Shown piece after piece: positions 34,240 through 43,074 of a stretch of 64,000 nucleotides of DNA. Positions within the stretch are counted from its first letter, which is position 1. The number at the start of each line of letters is the position of its first letter. The notes under the pieces were generated by a model. It made no database searches and was not told where the DNA came from. It worked only from the letters and a program-made list of their open reading frames with translations. The DNA is from an uncultured Sphaerochaeta sp. (lineage in GTDB: Bacteria > Spirochaetota > Spirochaetia > Sphaerochaetales > Sphaerochaetaceae). The stretch covers positions 2,790,001 to 2,854,000 of the forward strand of contig NZ_OY762555.1 of assembly GCF_963666015.1 (NCBI RefSeq), read 5' to 3'. A program made the position numbers and the translations under genes.

Positions 34240-36178
34240 GTGCGCCGAGCATGGTGCTTATCTAGGAGGTGAAAGTTCTCTGTGGGGGTTGCAGTGCCTA
34301 CCACTAGCTGAAGGCAAGGGTGTTCATCGCGAGGTGGAATCTGAAGGAAGCCGGAGGCAAAATCCCGAGCCAAGGAACACGAACTGAATATGAGGCTGTT
34401 TCAGGTGGCTGAGTTTGCAATACAGAACGAAGTCCAACACTGTACGGAGCCTGAGGCGGTAAATTCAGTGGCTACATGGGAGGAAAGATAAGCATCTTAC
34501 CTCGGGAGGTCTCTACAGCGTACGAGGCTGCAATATCGCTTATGACGACGTAGTAACAACGAATGTAGAGAAGTCAGCAGAGGTCACAGTACCATCGCTT
34601 GTACTAGTGGAGAGATGGGAAGGACTGAACCGGAATGGAGGACCGGAAAATGGAAGTACCCAAACAGAACGTAAAAGACAGCCAACTTCAACTCGAAGGA
34701 CTGTTTTCTGAGGATAGCCCGGAAGGCGAAGGTAGGAAAACAGCGTCTGTGTCTGTGAGGAAGAACCCAGAGGAAGGAAATCAACCAACGATCACTAGTG
34801 AAGAAGAGAGTCTCCTGACAAAGACACTGGACCACATTGTCAGTCTCCAGAATATGCGGACAGCATTCATGAAGGTTGCGGGCAAGAAAGGAGCAGGCGG
34901 GGTAGATGGGATGAAGACTGAGGAACTCACTCAGTACCTCCAGAACAACTACAGCATGGTACGCCAGAGTCTATTGGAAGGGACGTACAAGCCACAGCCG
35001 GTACGGAGGGTGGAAATACCTAAAGATAACGGCAAGACAAGGGACCTTGGAATTCCGACTGTCATAGACAGGGGAATCCAGATGGCAATCGTGCAGGTAC
35101 TCACAAGGATCTATGAACCGAAATTCAGTGAATCGAGTTTTGGTTTCAGACCCGGAAGGAGTGCACACGATGCATTGGAAAAGTGTATCGAGCATGCCCG
35201 TGAAGGATACGTATGGGTGGTGGATATGGACTTGGAGAAATTCTTTGACACCGTTCCCCAGAGCAGATTACTGCAACTGGTGAGCGAGACGATTAAGGAT
35301 GGACGAGTCATATCTCTGCTGTACAAATACCTGAAAGCCGGAGTCATGGTCGATGGCATCAGACAGGAAACGACCATCGGAGTACCTCAGGGTGGACCGT
35401 TGTCACCACTGTTGAGCAACATCATGCTGAACGAAAGTGACAGGGAACTTGAAAAGCGAGGTCATCGTTTCGTTCGGTATGCGGATGATATGATGATACT
35501 GTGTAAGAGTGAAAGGGCCGCCTTAAGGGTGATGGAGAGTACCACGAAATTTCTTGAGAAGAAACTGAAGCTGAAAGTGAACAGGGAAAAGACCGTCGTT
35601 CGTAGAATTACCAACGACATAAAATTCCTTGGCTACGGATTCTACAGTAGTGGAGAGGTGAAACTGAAAGTCCATCCTCAAAGCTGGAAGAAACTGAGAA
35701 CGAAACTGAAAGAGATTCTGAACAAGAACAACGGGTGGTCGTACGAATTCAGGAAGATGCGACTTGCATACCTTGTGAGAGGATGGGTGAACTATTTCCG
35801 ACTGGCAAACGCTAAGCAGAGACTGTTACAGCTTGATGAATGGATTAGACACAAGATTCGGGCAGTGATTCTCAAAGCGAATTGGAGAGTACGGTCAAGA
35901 TACCGGCTTTTCAGACAACAGGGCGTAAAACATGAGGAAGCACTCAGTGTAGCCGATGCGAGGCAAGGAACCTGGGCCCTGTCTGGATATTGGAAAGTGT
36001 CACGGTGGTTAAGTGTGGATGTGCTACGAGCACACGGATATCTCTTTTTCAGTGATATGTATGGGAAATTACACCGAGTGATGTAAGTAATTTCGGAACC
36101 GCCCGGTACGGAACCGTATGCCGGGTGGTGTGGAAGGACGGAAGCTAGGGGGTGTTCCCTAGCTCCTCCTATCCGATT
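34240..36178 (+). mobile_element. Group II intron (probable bacterial class C)
   Basis: The element starts GTGCGCC directly after a terminator hairpin and ends near TATCCGATT. It contains a structured 5' region of about 400 bases, one reverse-transcriptase gene, and at about 36094-36140 a domain V-like hairpin (GGAACCGCCCGGTACGGAAC, loop, GTATGCCGGGTGGTGTGG) followed by a domain VI-like stem around 36143-36170. Insertion behind terminators is the known habit of class C introns. Ends are inferred from sequence conventions, so the 3' end could be off by a few bases. All parts look intact, so it may still move. Confidence 0.8.
34650..36086 (+). CDS. ltrA: Group II intron reverse transcriptase/maturase
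   Basis: A 478-residue intron-encoded protein from the ATG at 34650. It has the reverse transcriptase domain with GVPQGGPLSPLLSNIML and the catalytic YADD at 277-280, then the maturase X domain (ending VRGWVNYFRLANAKQRL). No HNH endonuclease domain follows, typical for class C. It helps the intron splice and spread by target-primed reverse transcription. The ATG at 34650 is preferred over 34635 because GGAGG at 34637-34641 is well spaced for it. The frame is intact. Confidence 0.9.
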   Translation: MEVPKQNVKDSQLQLEGLFSEDSPEGEGRKTASVSVRKNPEEGNQPTITSEEESLLTKTLDHIVSLQNMRTAFMKVAGKKGAGGVDGMKTEELTQYLQNNYSMVRQSLLEGTYKPQPVRRVEIPKDNGKTRDLGIPTVIDRGIQMAIVQVLTRIYEPKFSESSFGFRPGRSAHDALEKCIEHAREGYVWVVDMDLEKFFDTVPQSRLLQLVSETIKDGRVISLLYKYLKAGVMVDGIRQETTIGVPQGGPLSPLLSNIMLNESDRELEKRGHRFVRYADDMMILCKSERAALRVMESTTKFLEKKLKLKVNREKTVVRRITNDIKFLGYGFYSSGEVKLKVHPQSWKKLRTKLKEILNKNNGWSYEFRKMRLAYLVRGWVNYFRLANAKQRLLQLDEWIRHKIRAVILKANWRVRSRYRLFRQQGVKHEEALSVADARQGTWALSGYWKVSRWLSVDVLRAHGYLFFSDMYGKLHRVM

Positions 36179-36188
36179 TCTATTCAGC

Positions 36189-36854
36189 CTACCTGTATGG
36201 ATTGTCCTCGCTCTTCTTCAACACATTGCTCTCTGAAAAGCCCAATGCTGAGAGTGCCTGCATCGTCCTCTGTAACTGATAGGCAGGGATCCACCGGACC
36301 GTCAGTCGTACTGCCTTGCTCTCGGGGAGTTGCTCAGCATAGGGTTTCAGTCCTGCATTGAGTATGCGGTCATACTGTGCATAGGCAGTGAGCAGGGAAG
36401 AGTAGGCACCAACCTGGATCTGGTACCACCCGGTATCACCAGCCCTCTTGTACTTTGACTCTGGTATCTCAGGCTCGAAGATAAGGGTTAAATTAACATT
36501 GGCAATGCCAGCATCGAGCATATCGATCTGCTCTGCTGAGGATGGGGTCAGGTCGATGATTCTTCCATCAACATACGGCCCCCTGTCATTGATCCTTACA
36601 TCGACGCTCCGCCCGTTGTCCTTGTTGGTCACCCTGACGATGGTACCGAACTTCAGGCTCTTGTGGGCAGCCGAAAGACTGGTGGGGTCGAATACTTCCC
36701 CATTGGCTGTAAGGCTCTCGCTCTTATCACTGGTGTACCAAGAAGCTATTCCATTTTCTATTACCGTACCTGGTTCTGCTTTTACCTCTTCTTCCGCGAA
36801 AAGGAAACCTATACAGAGAACTAGTACCATTAGCAAAGCCATCAATCGTTTCAT
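36189..36854 (-). CDS. rlpA: RlpA-like double-psi beta-barrel protein with SPOR-like end
   Basis: A 221-residue exported protein. It has a signal peptide (KRLMALLMVLVLCIGFLFAE), then the RlpA barrel with GIASWYTSDKSESLTANGE, AAHKSLKFGTIVRVTN and VRINDRGPYVDGRIIDL. The C-terminal region from about residue 140 (GWYQIQVGAYSSLLTAYAQY) matches the SPOR peptidoglycan-binding fold. RlpA acts on septal peptidoglycan, as a lytic transglycosylase in some bacteria. The start at 36854 places the signal peptide at the N-terminus; an in-frame extension to 36986 does not. It is divergent from lysS, sharing an intergenic promoter region. Confidence 0.85.
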   Translation of the reverse strand: MKRLMALLMVLVLCIGFLFAEEEVKAEPGTVIENGIASWYTSDKSESLTANGEVFDPTSLSAAHKSLKFGTIVRVTNKDNGRSVDVRINDRGPYVDGRIIDLTPSSAEQIDMLDAGIANVNLTLIFEPEIPESKYKRAGDTGWYQIQVGAYSSLLTAYAQYDRILNAGLKPYAEQLPESKAVRLTVRWIPAYQLQRTMQALSALGFSESNVLKKSEDNPYR

Positions 36855-36936
36855 ACTCAAGAGTATACGCTCTCGCTCTTTGTTTTGGCAACCAGCAGTT
36901 GAACTCATGGCTGTCTTTCCACTATAATCGTCTGTT

Positions 36937-38511
36937 ATGAGCGAAAAGAACGTATCTACACATTGGGCGGATATATACGCCGACAAGATTATTCGTGAGA
37001 AAGGGGAAAAGGAGCACTATACCTGTGCTTCCGGCATTACCCCTTCTGGCACAGTCCATATAGGAAACTTCCGGGAGATTATCTCAGTGGACCTGGTAGT
37101 GAAAGCCCTTCGCGAGAAAGGCAAAAACGTCCGGTTCATCTACAGCTGGGATGACTACGACGTATTCAGGAAGGTTCCCAAGAACATGCCTGAGCCAGAG
37201 ATGCTCTCCACCTACCTCCGTAAGCCCATTACCCTTGTTCCCGATACCCTTGGCAGGGCAGAGAACTATGCACGTGGCAATGAAAAGGATGTGGAGTCCA
37301 TTCTTCCCACTGTCGGGGTGGAACCTGAGTACATCTACCAGGCAAAGCGCTACCGCGCAAGCGAGTATGCCGAGGGCATGCGCCTTGCCCTTGAGAAACG
37401 TGATGAAATCCGCACCATCCTGGATGAGTTCAGAACTGAACCGTTGGAGAAGGATTGGTGGCCTATTTCAGTCTTCTCCAACTTCACCGACAAGGATACC
37501 ACCACTGTGCTCGATTGGGACGGTGAGTGGAACATCACCTACCGGGACGATGAGACAGGCCGGACGGAGACCGTCGACCTCAGGACTACCAGCTGTGTAA
37601 AACTGCCATGGCGTCTTGACTGGCCGATGCGTTGGGCACATGAGCAGGTGGATTTTGAACCTGCCGGTAAGGACCACCACAGTGAAGGTGGTTCCTTCGA
37701 CACCTCCCGCAAGATGGTACAGGTATTTGGTGGGGAGGCTCCTGTCTCCTTCCAGTACGACTTTATCAGCATCAAGGGACGAGGTGGAAAGATCTCTTCC
37801 TCCAGTGGGGAGGTCGTCTCACTCTATGATGTCTTGGAAGTCTATACCCCTGAGGTGACCCGTTACATGTTCGCCGGGACCCGGCCGAACACTGAGTTTG
37901 CAATCTCCTTCGACCTCGATGTATTGAAGATCTACGAGGACTACGATACCTGCGAGCGAATCTATTTCGGTCTGCAGGAAGTGAATGAGAAACGCAAGGG
38001 AAAAGAGAAGCGGATCTATGAACTCAGCCAGGTGAAGGGTATTCCCTCCGAGCCCAGCTACCAGATTCCCTTCCGCCACCTCTGTAATCTCTTGCAGCTT
38101 CATGAAGGGGATATTGAGAGGGCTATCTCAACCTTGGACGATATGACCGACAGCCAAAGGGACAGATTCAGGATTCGCTGTGCATGCGCCTGGAACTGGA
38201 TCACCACTTTTGCCCCGGAGGACTTCAAGTACCGCTTGTCCAATGAGAGAGACCCCTTGGTTGAACTTACTGACCAGGAACTTGCTGCTGTGCATGCCCT
38301 ACGAGAGGTCGTCAATGTCATGGACCAGATCGAGGACAAGGAGTACACCACTCGCCTTTATGACTCAGCAAAGGACAATGGACTGGACACCGGAGCCTTC
38401 TTTAAGCTGATCTACCGCATCATGATCGGGAAGGATAAGGGACCAAAACTTGGACCATTCCTCCAGACCTGCGGCAAAGAGAAAGTGCTCTCAATCCTTG
38501 GGCGATACTAA
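36937..38511 (+). CDS. lysS: Class I lysyl-tRNA synthetase
   Basis: A 524-residue class I LysRS that charges tRNA-Lys. The HIGH motif reads HIGN at 41-44 (PSGTVHIGNFREI) and the KMSKS motif reads KISSSS at 285-290. Class I LysRS is mainly archaeal but is found in spirochaetes and some alphaproteobacteria, where it replaces the usual class II enzyme (known). This is one reason to place the window in the spirochaetes. The frame is intact and length standard. A hairpin follows at about 38531-38561. Confidence 0.95.
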   Translation: MSEKNVSTHWADIYADKIIREKGEKEHYTCASGITPSGTVHIGNFREIISVDLVVKALREKGKNVRFIYSWDDYDVFRKVPKNMPEPEMLSTYLRKPITLVPDTLGRAENYARGNEKDVESILPTVGVEPEYIYQAKRYRASEYAEGMRLALEKRDEIRTILDEFRTEPLEKDWWPISVFSNFTDKDTTTVLDWDGEWNITYRDDETGRTETVDLRTTSCVKLPWRLDWPMRWAHEQVDFEPAGKDHHSEGGSFDTSRKMVQVFGGEAPVSFQYDFISIKGRGGKISSSSGEVVSLYDVLEVYTPEVTRYMFAGTRPNTEFAISFDLDVLKIYEDYDTCERIYFGLQEVNEKRKGKEKRIYELSQVKGIPSEPSYQIPFRHLCNLLQLHEGDIERAISTLDDMTDSQRDRFRIRCACAWNWITTFAPEDFKYRLSNERDPLVELTDQELAAVHALREVVNVMDQIEDKEYTTRLYDSAKDNGLDTGAFFKLIYRIMIGKDKGPKLGPFLQTCGKEKVLSILGRY

Positions 38512-38530
38512 ACTACTTGTATTTATTGTT

Positions 38531-38561
38531 GGCAGGGAGCTTTCTAAGCTCCCTGTTGCCG
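38531..38561 (+). terminator. Hairpin after lysS
   Basis: GGCAGGGAGC pairs with GCTCCCTGTTGCC (one mismatch region) around a short loop. It lies 20 bases after the lysS stop. There is no clear T run, so it may be a weak terminator or processing hairpin. Confidence 0.45.
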
Positions 38562-38592
38562 TTATAAGACCAGAGAGAAAAAGGAGTTCTAT

Positions 38593-39213
38593 ATGAACGT
38601 TTTGATGATCAACACCAGTCCCCACGAGAAAGGTTGCACCAACCGCGCACTGCAAGAGGTGGCATCTGTATTGAAACAGTGGAATATTGCCAGTGAGATT
38701 CTTTGGATTGGAAAGGATGCCCTGCATGGGTGTACCGCTTGTGGGTACTGCAACGAGCATGGTTCATGCGTCTTTACCGATGATTTGGTCAATGAAGCTG
38801 CAAAGAAAGCTGCCAAGGCTGACGCCCTCGTACTGGGATCGGCCGTACACTACGCATCTGCAGCAGGGGCTGGTAGTGCCTTCCTCGATAGGATGTTCCG
38901 TGTTGTATCCAAGCAGATGGCGCTCAAGCCGGGAGCAGCAGTAGTCTCCTGCAGGCGGGGTGGTGCAAGCGCCACCTTCGATCAATTGAACAAGTACTTC
39001 ACCATCAGCCAGATGCCGGTGGTTTCCTCTACCTATTGGAACAGCGTTCACGGCAACAGTGTCCAGGAAGTGGAGCAGGACCTGGAAGGACTGCAGGTCA
39101 TGCGTTATCTGGGGGCAAACCTTGCTTGGTTGCTCTCCTGCATTGAGGCAGGTGAAGACACCGTCAAGAAGCCTGTTCCAGAAAAACGCATAGCCACCAA
39201 TTTTATTCGCTAG
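38593..39213 (+). CDS. Flavodoxin-fold NAD(P)H-dependent FMN reductase
   Basis: A 206-residue protein of the NADPH-dependent FMN reductase/iron-sulfur flavoprotein group. It starts MNVLMINTSPHEKGCTNRAL, the phosphate-binding loop of the flavodoxin fold, and has GCTACGYCNEHGSCVF near residues 46-61 with four cysteines. This motif is found in this family, where it may help bind metal or FMN. It could reduce quinones, azo compounds or metals. It has a GGAG site and lies in front of era on the opposite strand (overlapping ends at 39210-39213). Confidence 0.82.
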   Translation: MNVLMINTSPHEKGCTNRALQEVASVLKQWNIASEILWIGKDALHGCTACGYCNEHGSCVFTDDLVNEAAKKAAKADALVLGSAVHYASAAGAGSAFLDRMFRVVSKQMALKPGAAVVSCRRGGASATFDQLNKYFTISQMPVVSSTYWNSVHGNSVQEVEQDLEGLQVMRYLGANLAWLLSCIEAGEDTVKKPVPEKRIATNFIR

Positions 39214-40091
39214 CGGAGAATTCTGTCCAGGATGATGGAGTTGTTTCTCCACTTGTCCTGGGCTTTGACCCTAAGGTCGAGACGGAGTTTCTTGCCGGGG
39301 AAGATGTCGCGGATCTCAGGCTCTGCGCCCTTGCGGATTTTTGCGATGCCCGCTCCTCTTTTCCCTACCACAATGCCCTTCTGTGTATCGCGTTCGACCA
39401 CGATGAACGCCCGCACCCAAACCGTATTGTTTTCCTCACTGTATTCAATGTCGGCTATCTCGACATAGATTGCGTGGGGAATTTCCTCTGTCACCAAGTT
39501 GATCGCCTTCTCACGGATGATCTCGCTGATACGGAATTCAAGGTTCTGGTCGGTATATGCATCGGCTGGGTAGAGCAGTTCCCCCTCTGGTGCATGCTTG
39601 AACAGCTCGATGAGGATCTCATCGACTCCTTCATCGAGTTTTGCCGAGGCTCCCAGTACTGTTTTTCCTGGCAACATCTCTTCAAGGAAGGACTGGGCTT
39701 CTGCTGATTCCTCTTCCTTGAGGATGTCACTCTTGTTGATGACACAGATAACCGGGGTTTTCAGTTTTGCAATATGACTGGCGAGGGCTTTTTCCTCTTC
39801 TCCTGCACTGCGCTTGGCATCGAGGATATAGAGTACAGCATCATTTTCCTCGAGGGACTTCAAAGCAGTTTCTTGCAGACGCTTGTTCAACGTTTTTTCA
39901 CTAAGGTGGAAACCAGGTGTATCGGTGAAGATCAGTTGGCCCCTCTCGTCGGTATAGATACCCCTGATTGCATTCCTGGTAGTCTGCGGGGTACTGGCGG
40001 TAATGGAGACCTTCATCTCACAAATTGTATTGAGCAGGGTGCTCTTTCCAGCTGATGGTCTGCCGATAATGGCAACCGTAGCACATTTCAT
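39210..40091 (-). CDS. era: GTPase Era
   Basis: A 293-residue GTPase for 30S ribosome assembly. G1 is GRPSAGKST at 10-18, G3 is DTPG at 57-60, and G4 is NKSD at 119-122. The C-terminal KH domain carries VGKRGAGIAKIRKGAEPEIR. Length is standard for Era. It overlaps the flavodoxin-type gene by four bases at the 3' ends (convergent). It is divergent from clpP with about 155 bases between the starts. Confidence 0.95.
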   Translation of the reverse strand: MKCATVAIIGRPSAGKSTLLNTICEMKVSITASTPQTTRNAIRGIYTDERGQLIFTDTPGFHLSEKTLNKRLQETALKSLEENDAVLYILDAKRSAGEEEKALASHIAKLKTPVICVINKSDILKEEESAEAQSFLEEMLPGKTVLGASAKLDEGVDEILIELFKHAPEGELLYPADAYTDQNLEFRISEIIREKAINLVTEEIPHAIYVEIADIEYSEENNTVWVRAFIVVERDTQKGIVVGKRGAGIAKIRKGAEPEIRDIFPGKKLRLDLRVKAQDKWRNNSIILDRILR

Positions 40092-40246
40092 ACACTGTTC
40101 TCCTCATTAATGGCCTCAGTATACTGTTTCATATCCTTTCTGCCTACATCCCCTCTTTCTTACCTGCTATGCCTTTGCAAGAATGAGAGTATGTGTGTAT
40201 ACTTGCCTTGATGTTCTACATCAAAAATAGTTTGAGTGAGGGGCAC

Positions 40247-40822
40247 ATGCCACAAGAAGAAGAAAAAAAGCCTGCAACGCAGGATCCACAGATACAGGAA
40301 AAACTCCTAAGAACCCGTTCCATCCTTCTCTCAGGAGAGATTGACAAGGAGAGTGCGGAATCGGTTATCAAGCAGATGCTCATCCTTGAAGGCGAGAGCG
40401 ATGAACCGATCAAGATTTTCATCAACAGCCCCGGTGGGGATGTTGATGCTGGCTATGCCATCTTTGACATGGCTCGCTTCATAACGGCTCCGGTAACCAT
40501 GGTCGGTATGGGCTTGGTGGCAAGTGCTGCTGCCTTGGTCCTTTTGGCTGTTCCCAAGGAGCAACGCATTGCGCTCCCCAATTCCACCTACCTCATCCAC
40601 CAGCCGATGAGCGGCATGAAAGGGGTTGCAACTGATATTGAGATTCACGCCCAGCATCTTGAAAAGCTGCGCGAGAAACTTGATAAGCTGATTGCACAGG
40701 AGACAGGGAAGAGTCTTGAGGAAGTGCGCAGCGATACCGAACGGGATCATTGGCTTAGTGCGGATGAAGCACAGAGCTATGGTCTAGTCAGCAGAATTGT
40801 GAAACAACGGAGTGAATTGTAA
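40247..40822 (+). CDS. clpP: ATP-dependent Clp protease proteolytic subunit
   Basis: A 191-residue serine protease subunit. The catalytic triad is S93 (GLVASAAAL), H118 (LIHQP) and D167 (TERD), with the spacing known from E. coli ClpP. The usual GQAASM context of the serine is replaced by GLVASAAA, which marks it as a divergent ClpP, possibly one of several paralogues. The start at 40247 (MPQEEEKK) has GAGGGG upstream and is preferred over an in-frame start at 40193. No Clp ATPase gene is next to it. It is followed six bases later by the MFS-HEAT gene. Confidence 0.9.
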   Translation: MPQEEEKKPATQDPQIQEKLLRTRSILLSGEIDKESAESVIKQMLILEGESDEPIKIFINSPGGDVDAGYAIFDMARFITAPVTMVGMGLVASAAALVLLAVPKEQRIALPNSTYLIHQPMSGMKGVATDIEIHAQHLEKLREKLDKLIAQETGKSLEEVRSDTERDHWLSADEAQSYGLVSRIVKQRSEL

Positions 40823-40828
40823 CTACTC

Positions 40829-43057
40829 ATGCCCAAGACAAGATTCCTCAGTGAAAAAGAAAAGACACTGGGAAGAAAGCATATGTATCGCCAGGAGCTG
40901 TATAACGGTGTTGCCTACAGCCTCCTCGGCGATACAATTGTTTATTTGCTCGCAATTTATTTTGGCGCCAGTAACATCGCCCTTGGCTATATAGCTTCCG
41001 CAAGTTATATTGCTGGAGTTGTGCTTCCCTTTGTCCCCCAGGTCTTCAAGGGACGCAATCAGGTAAAGGTACAATCCCTTGTATGGATTCTACGTGGGCT
41101 TGTTTCCCTCGGGTATCTGGGGCTTTTCTTCCTCAGCGGGGACTGGGCAGTGATCCTCCTGCTCTCGGTCTACACCCTGTTCAATGTGTTCAGGATGATC
41201 GGTATTGCCCTCATTGACTCAACGCTTAAAAGTATCAGCAGCATTGCCAACCGAGGAAAGGTTGTTGCCAATGTGAATGCAGCCTACCAGAGTTCATCTC
41301 TGGTTGTTCGGTGTATCTCGGCCTTGGTATTGGGTATAGAGCGGTTCAGTGGATTGGTTGGTCTGGTGACCATGCAGATTCTTGGTGTGTTGGTGAACTT
41401 CATGGCGAGCCACGAGATGGCACGCATCCCCAGCCGCAGTACGGTTGATTACAAGAAAGGAAGAGGCGTATTTGTTCTTCTTAAGGAAGCTATGAAGCAG
41501 GCTGCCTTCAGCAGGAGGCTTTACCTGAGATGGCTCTCTACCGCTGTGGCTGTTGTCTTTGCCCTTACCACCCCATTCCTGCGTGTTGAACTTGGGCTAT
41601 CCAACTCGCTTGTGCTTGTCTATTCGGTAGTGCTGGGTGTATCGGTCATGGCCGCTAGTTTCATCAGCAAACAGTTCTCAGACCGTTTGGGCAGCCGACC
41701 TTTGGTACTCTTCTCCACAATATTCTCCCTCTTCTTTTTCATGGCCTGGGCCTTGATTACCCCAGAGGCAAACCCCATATGGTTTTTTGTCCTTGGATTT
41801 TTCACCAACTTCTTCATTGCCCTGATCAGCATGCTTGTCTACCGCTTGATAACCCAGGTTATGCCTGATGAGGATACCGTTGCATTCAACTCGATGGTTA
41901 ATTTTTTCGTTGCCATTGTAGCTTTCTTTGTCGGCTTGATCAGCGGTCTGCTTGGCGATCTGGGGCATGTCTCCAGGGATTTGTTTATTTTCAATGAAAT
42001 TGCTGCCGGTAATGGATACACACTGGTGTTCCTTTTTGCAATCCTGCTCACTGCTGTTGAAATTCTGGTTGCCTCCCGACTGCAGGAGTATGGCTCCTAC
42101 AGTTCACAACAAGCAGCACAGGTGATTTTCAGCATGCATGGACTCAGGGCAGTCTCCATGATAGAGAAACTTGAAAGAACGCGTGACCCTGCCAAGCGTA
42201 GATTTCTGATGCTCTCCCTCGGGGGGAATCTGAACAATCTTGCTACCAGCGAGCTTCGTATGATCCTCCGTAGCCCATTTTCCCCTGACAAGCGGGATGC
42301 GGTGAGGGCTCTTGGTGACCGCCCGAGAAAAGCACTGCTCGATGACCTGATTATTGTTGCGCAAGACGATGATTCCTACGTTCAGCTTGATGCCATAGCC
42401 TCCCTAGGTGCGTACAGAAAAGAAGAGAAGGCAAAGAATGCCTTGGTCAATCTTATGCTCCATGGTAGGTGGTCATCGGTTCGTTCGATGGCCAGCAAAT
42501 CCCTTGCCCATATAACTGAGGGAACTGAGTATCTCCCCTTGGTCAATGAACTGAGCCATTCAGCGAAGCACATTGATGAGATAATAGACTATCTCATTGC
42601 CAAGCGATTCATGGATAAGGAAGGGAGTTTCTACCAGGAGTTCTTCATCTCGGTGGAGCAGGGACGAAGTGCCACGTTCCGCCAAACCCGCTATGCGGTC
42701 ATTGCCACCTTCCTGAAGTTCGGCTCTCCCCGGCTTTCCCATCTGTATGAGCAGATGAATATGGGGTATCCGAAGGACTTCCTCTCCCCATTCCTCTCAG
42801 AGGCAAGGGACTTGGATCAGATCGACCAAGCGTATAAGACTTTGCTCTCCTATTTTGAAAAGAAGGAATGGGAGCCGCTCAGGTCTTTCTGCATGGATAT
42901 CCTGGAGAGTAGTGATGTCTCATTCGATCCTTGCTTTGAGAATCTCAAGCAAGGGTTGCTGAAGGCCAAGGAGATGGACATCGAAACCTTTGATGAACAG
43001 GATGCAATCGCCATGCTCTATTTTAGTTATTCATTGGGTAAGAACGCACAGAACTGA
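40829..43057 (+). CDS. MFS-like transporter with C-terminal HEAT repeats
   Basis: A 742-residue fusion. Residues 20-440 hold about twelve hydrophobic helices in the pattern of a major-facilitator carrier (for example ASNIALGYIASASYIAGVVL and FFTNFFIALISMLVYRLITQ). Residues 445-742 are soluble and built from helical repeats with the A-V-R-A-L-G-D motif of HEAT/PBS-lyase repeats (KRDAVRALGDRPRKALLDDL, VQLDAIASLGAYRKEEKAKN). The repeat domain is cytoplasmic if the N-terminus is. The substrate is not predictable. The gene starts six bases after clpP and may be co-transcribed with it. Confidence 0.78.
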   Translation: MPKTRFLSEKEKTLGRKHMYRQELYNGVAYSLLGDTIVYLLAIYFGASNIALGYIASASYIAGVVLPFVPQVFKGRNQVKVQSLVWILRGLVSLGYLGLFFLSGDWAVILLLSVYTLFNVFRMIGIALIDSTLKSISSIANRGKVVANVNAAYQSSSLVVRCISALVLGIERFSGLVGLVTMQILGVLVNFMASHEMARIPSRSTVDYKKGRGVFVLLKEAMKQAAFSRRLYLRWLSTAVAVVFALTTPFLRVELGLSNSLVLVYSVVLGVSVMAASFISKQFSDRLGSRPLVLFSTIFSLFFFMAWALITPEANPIWFFVLGFFTNFFIALISMLVYRLITQVMPDEDTVAFNSMVNFFVAIVAFFVGLISGLLGDLGHVSRDLFIFNEIAAGNGYTLVFLFAILLTAVEILVASRLQEYGSYSSQQAAQVIFSMHGLRAVSMIEKLERTRDPAKRRFLMLSLGGNLNNLATSELRMILRSPFSPDKRDAVRALGDRPRKALLDDLIIVAQDDDSYVQLDAIASLGAYRKEEKAKNALVNLMLHGRWSSVRSMASKSLAHITEGTEYLPLVNELSHSAKHIDEIIDYLIAKRFMDKEGSFYQEFFISVEQGRSATFRQTRYAVIATFLKFGSPRLSHLYEQMNMGYPKDFLSPFLSEARDLDQIDQAYKTLLSYFEKKEWEPLRSFCMDILESSDVSFDPCFENLKQGLLKAKEMDIETFDEQDAIAMLYFSYSLGKNAQN

Positions 43058-43074
43058 AGCAGTAGTGGAACATC

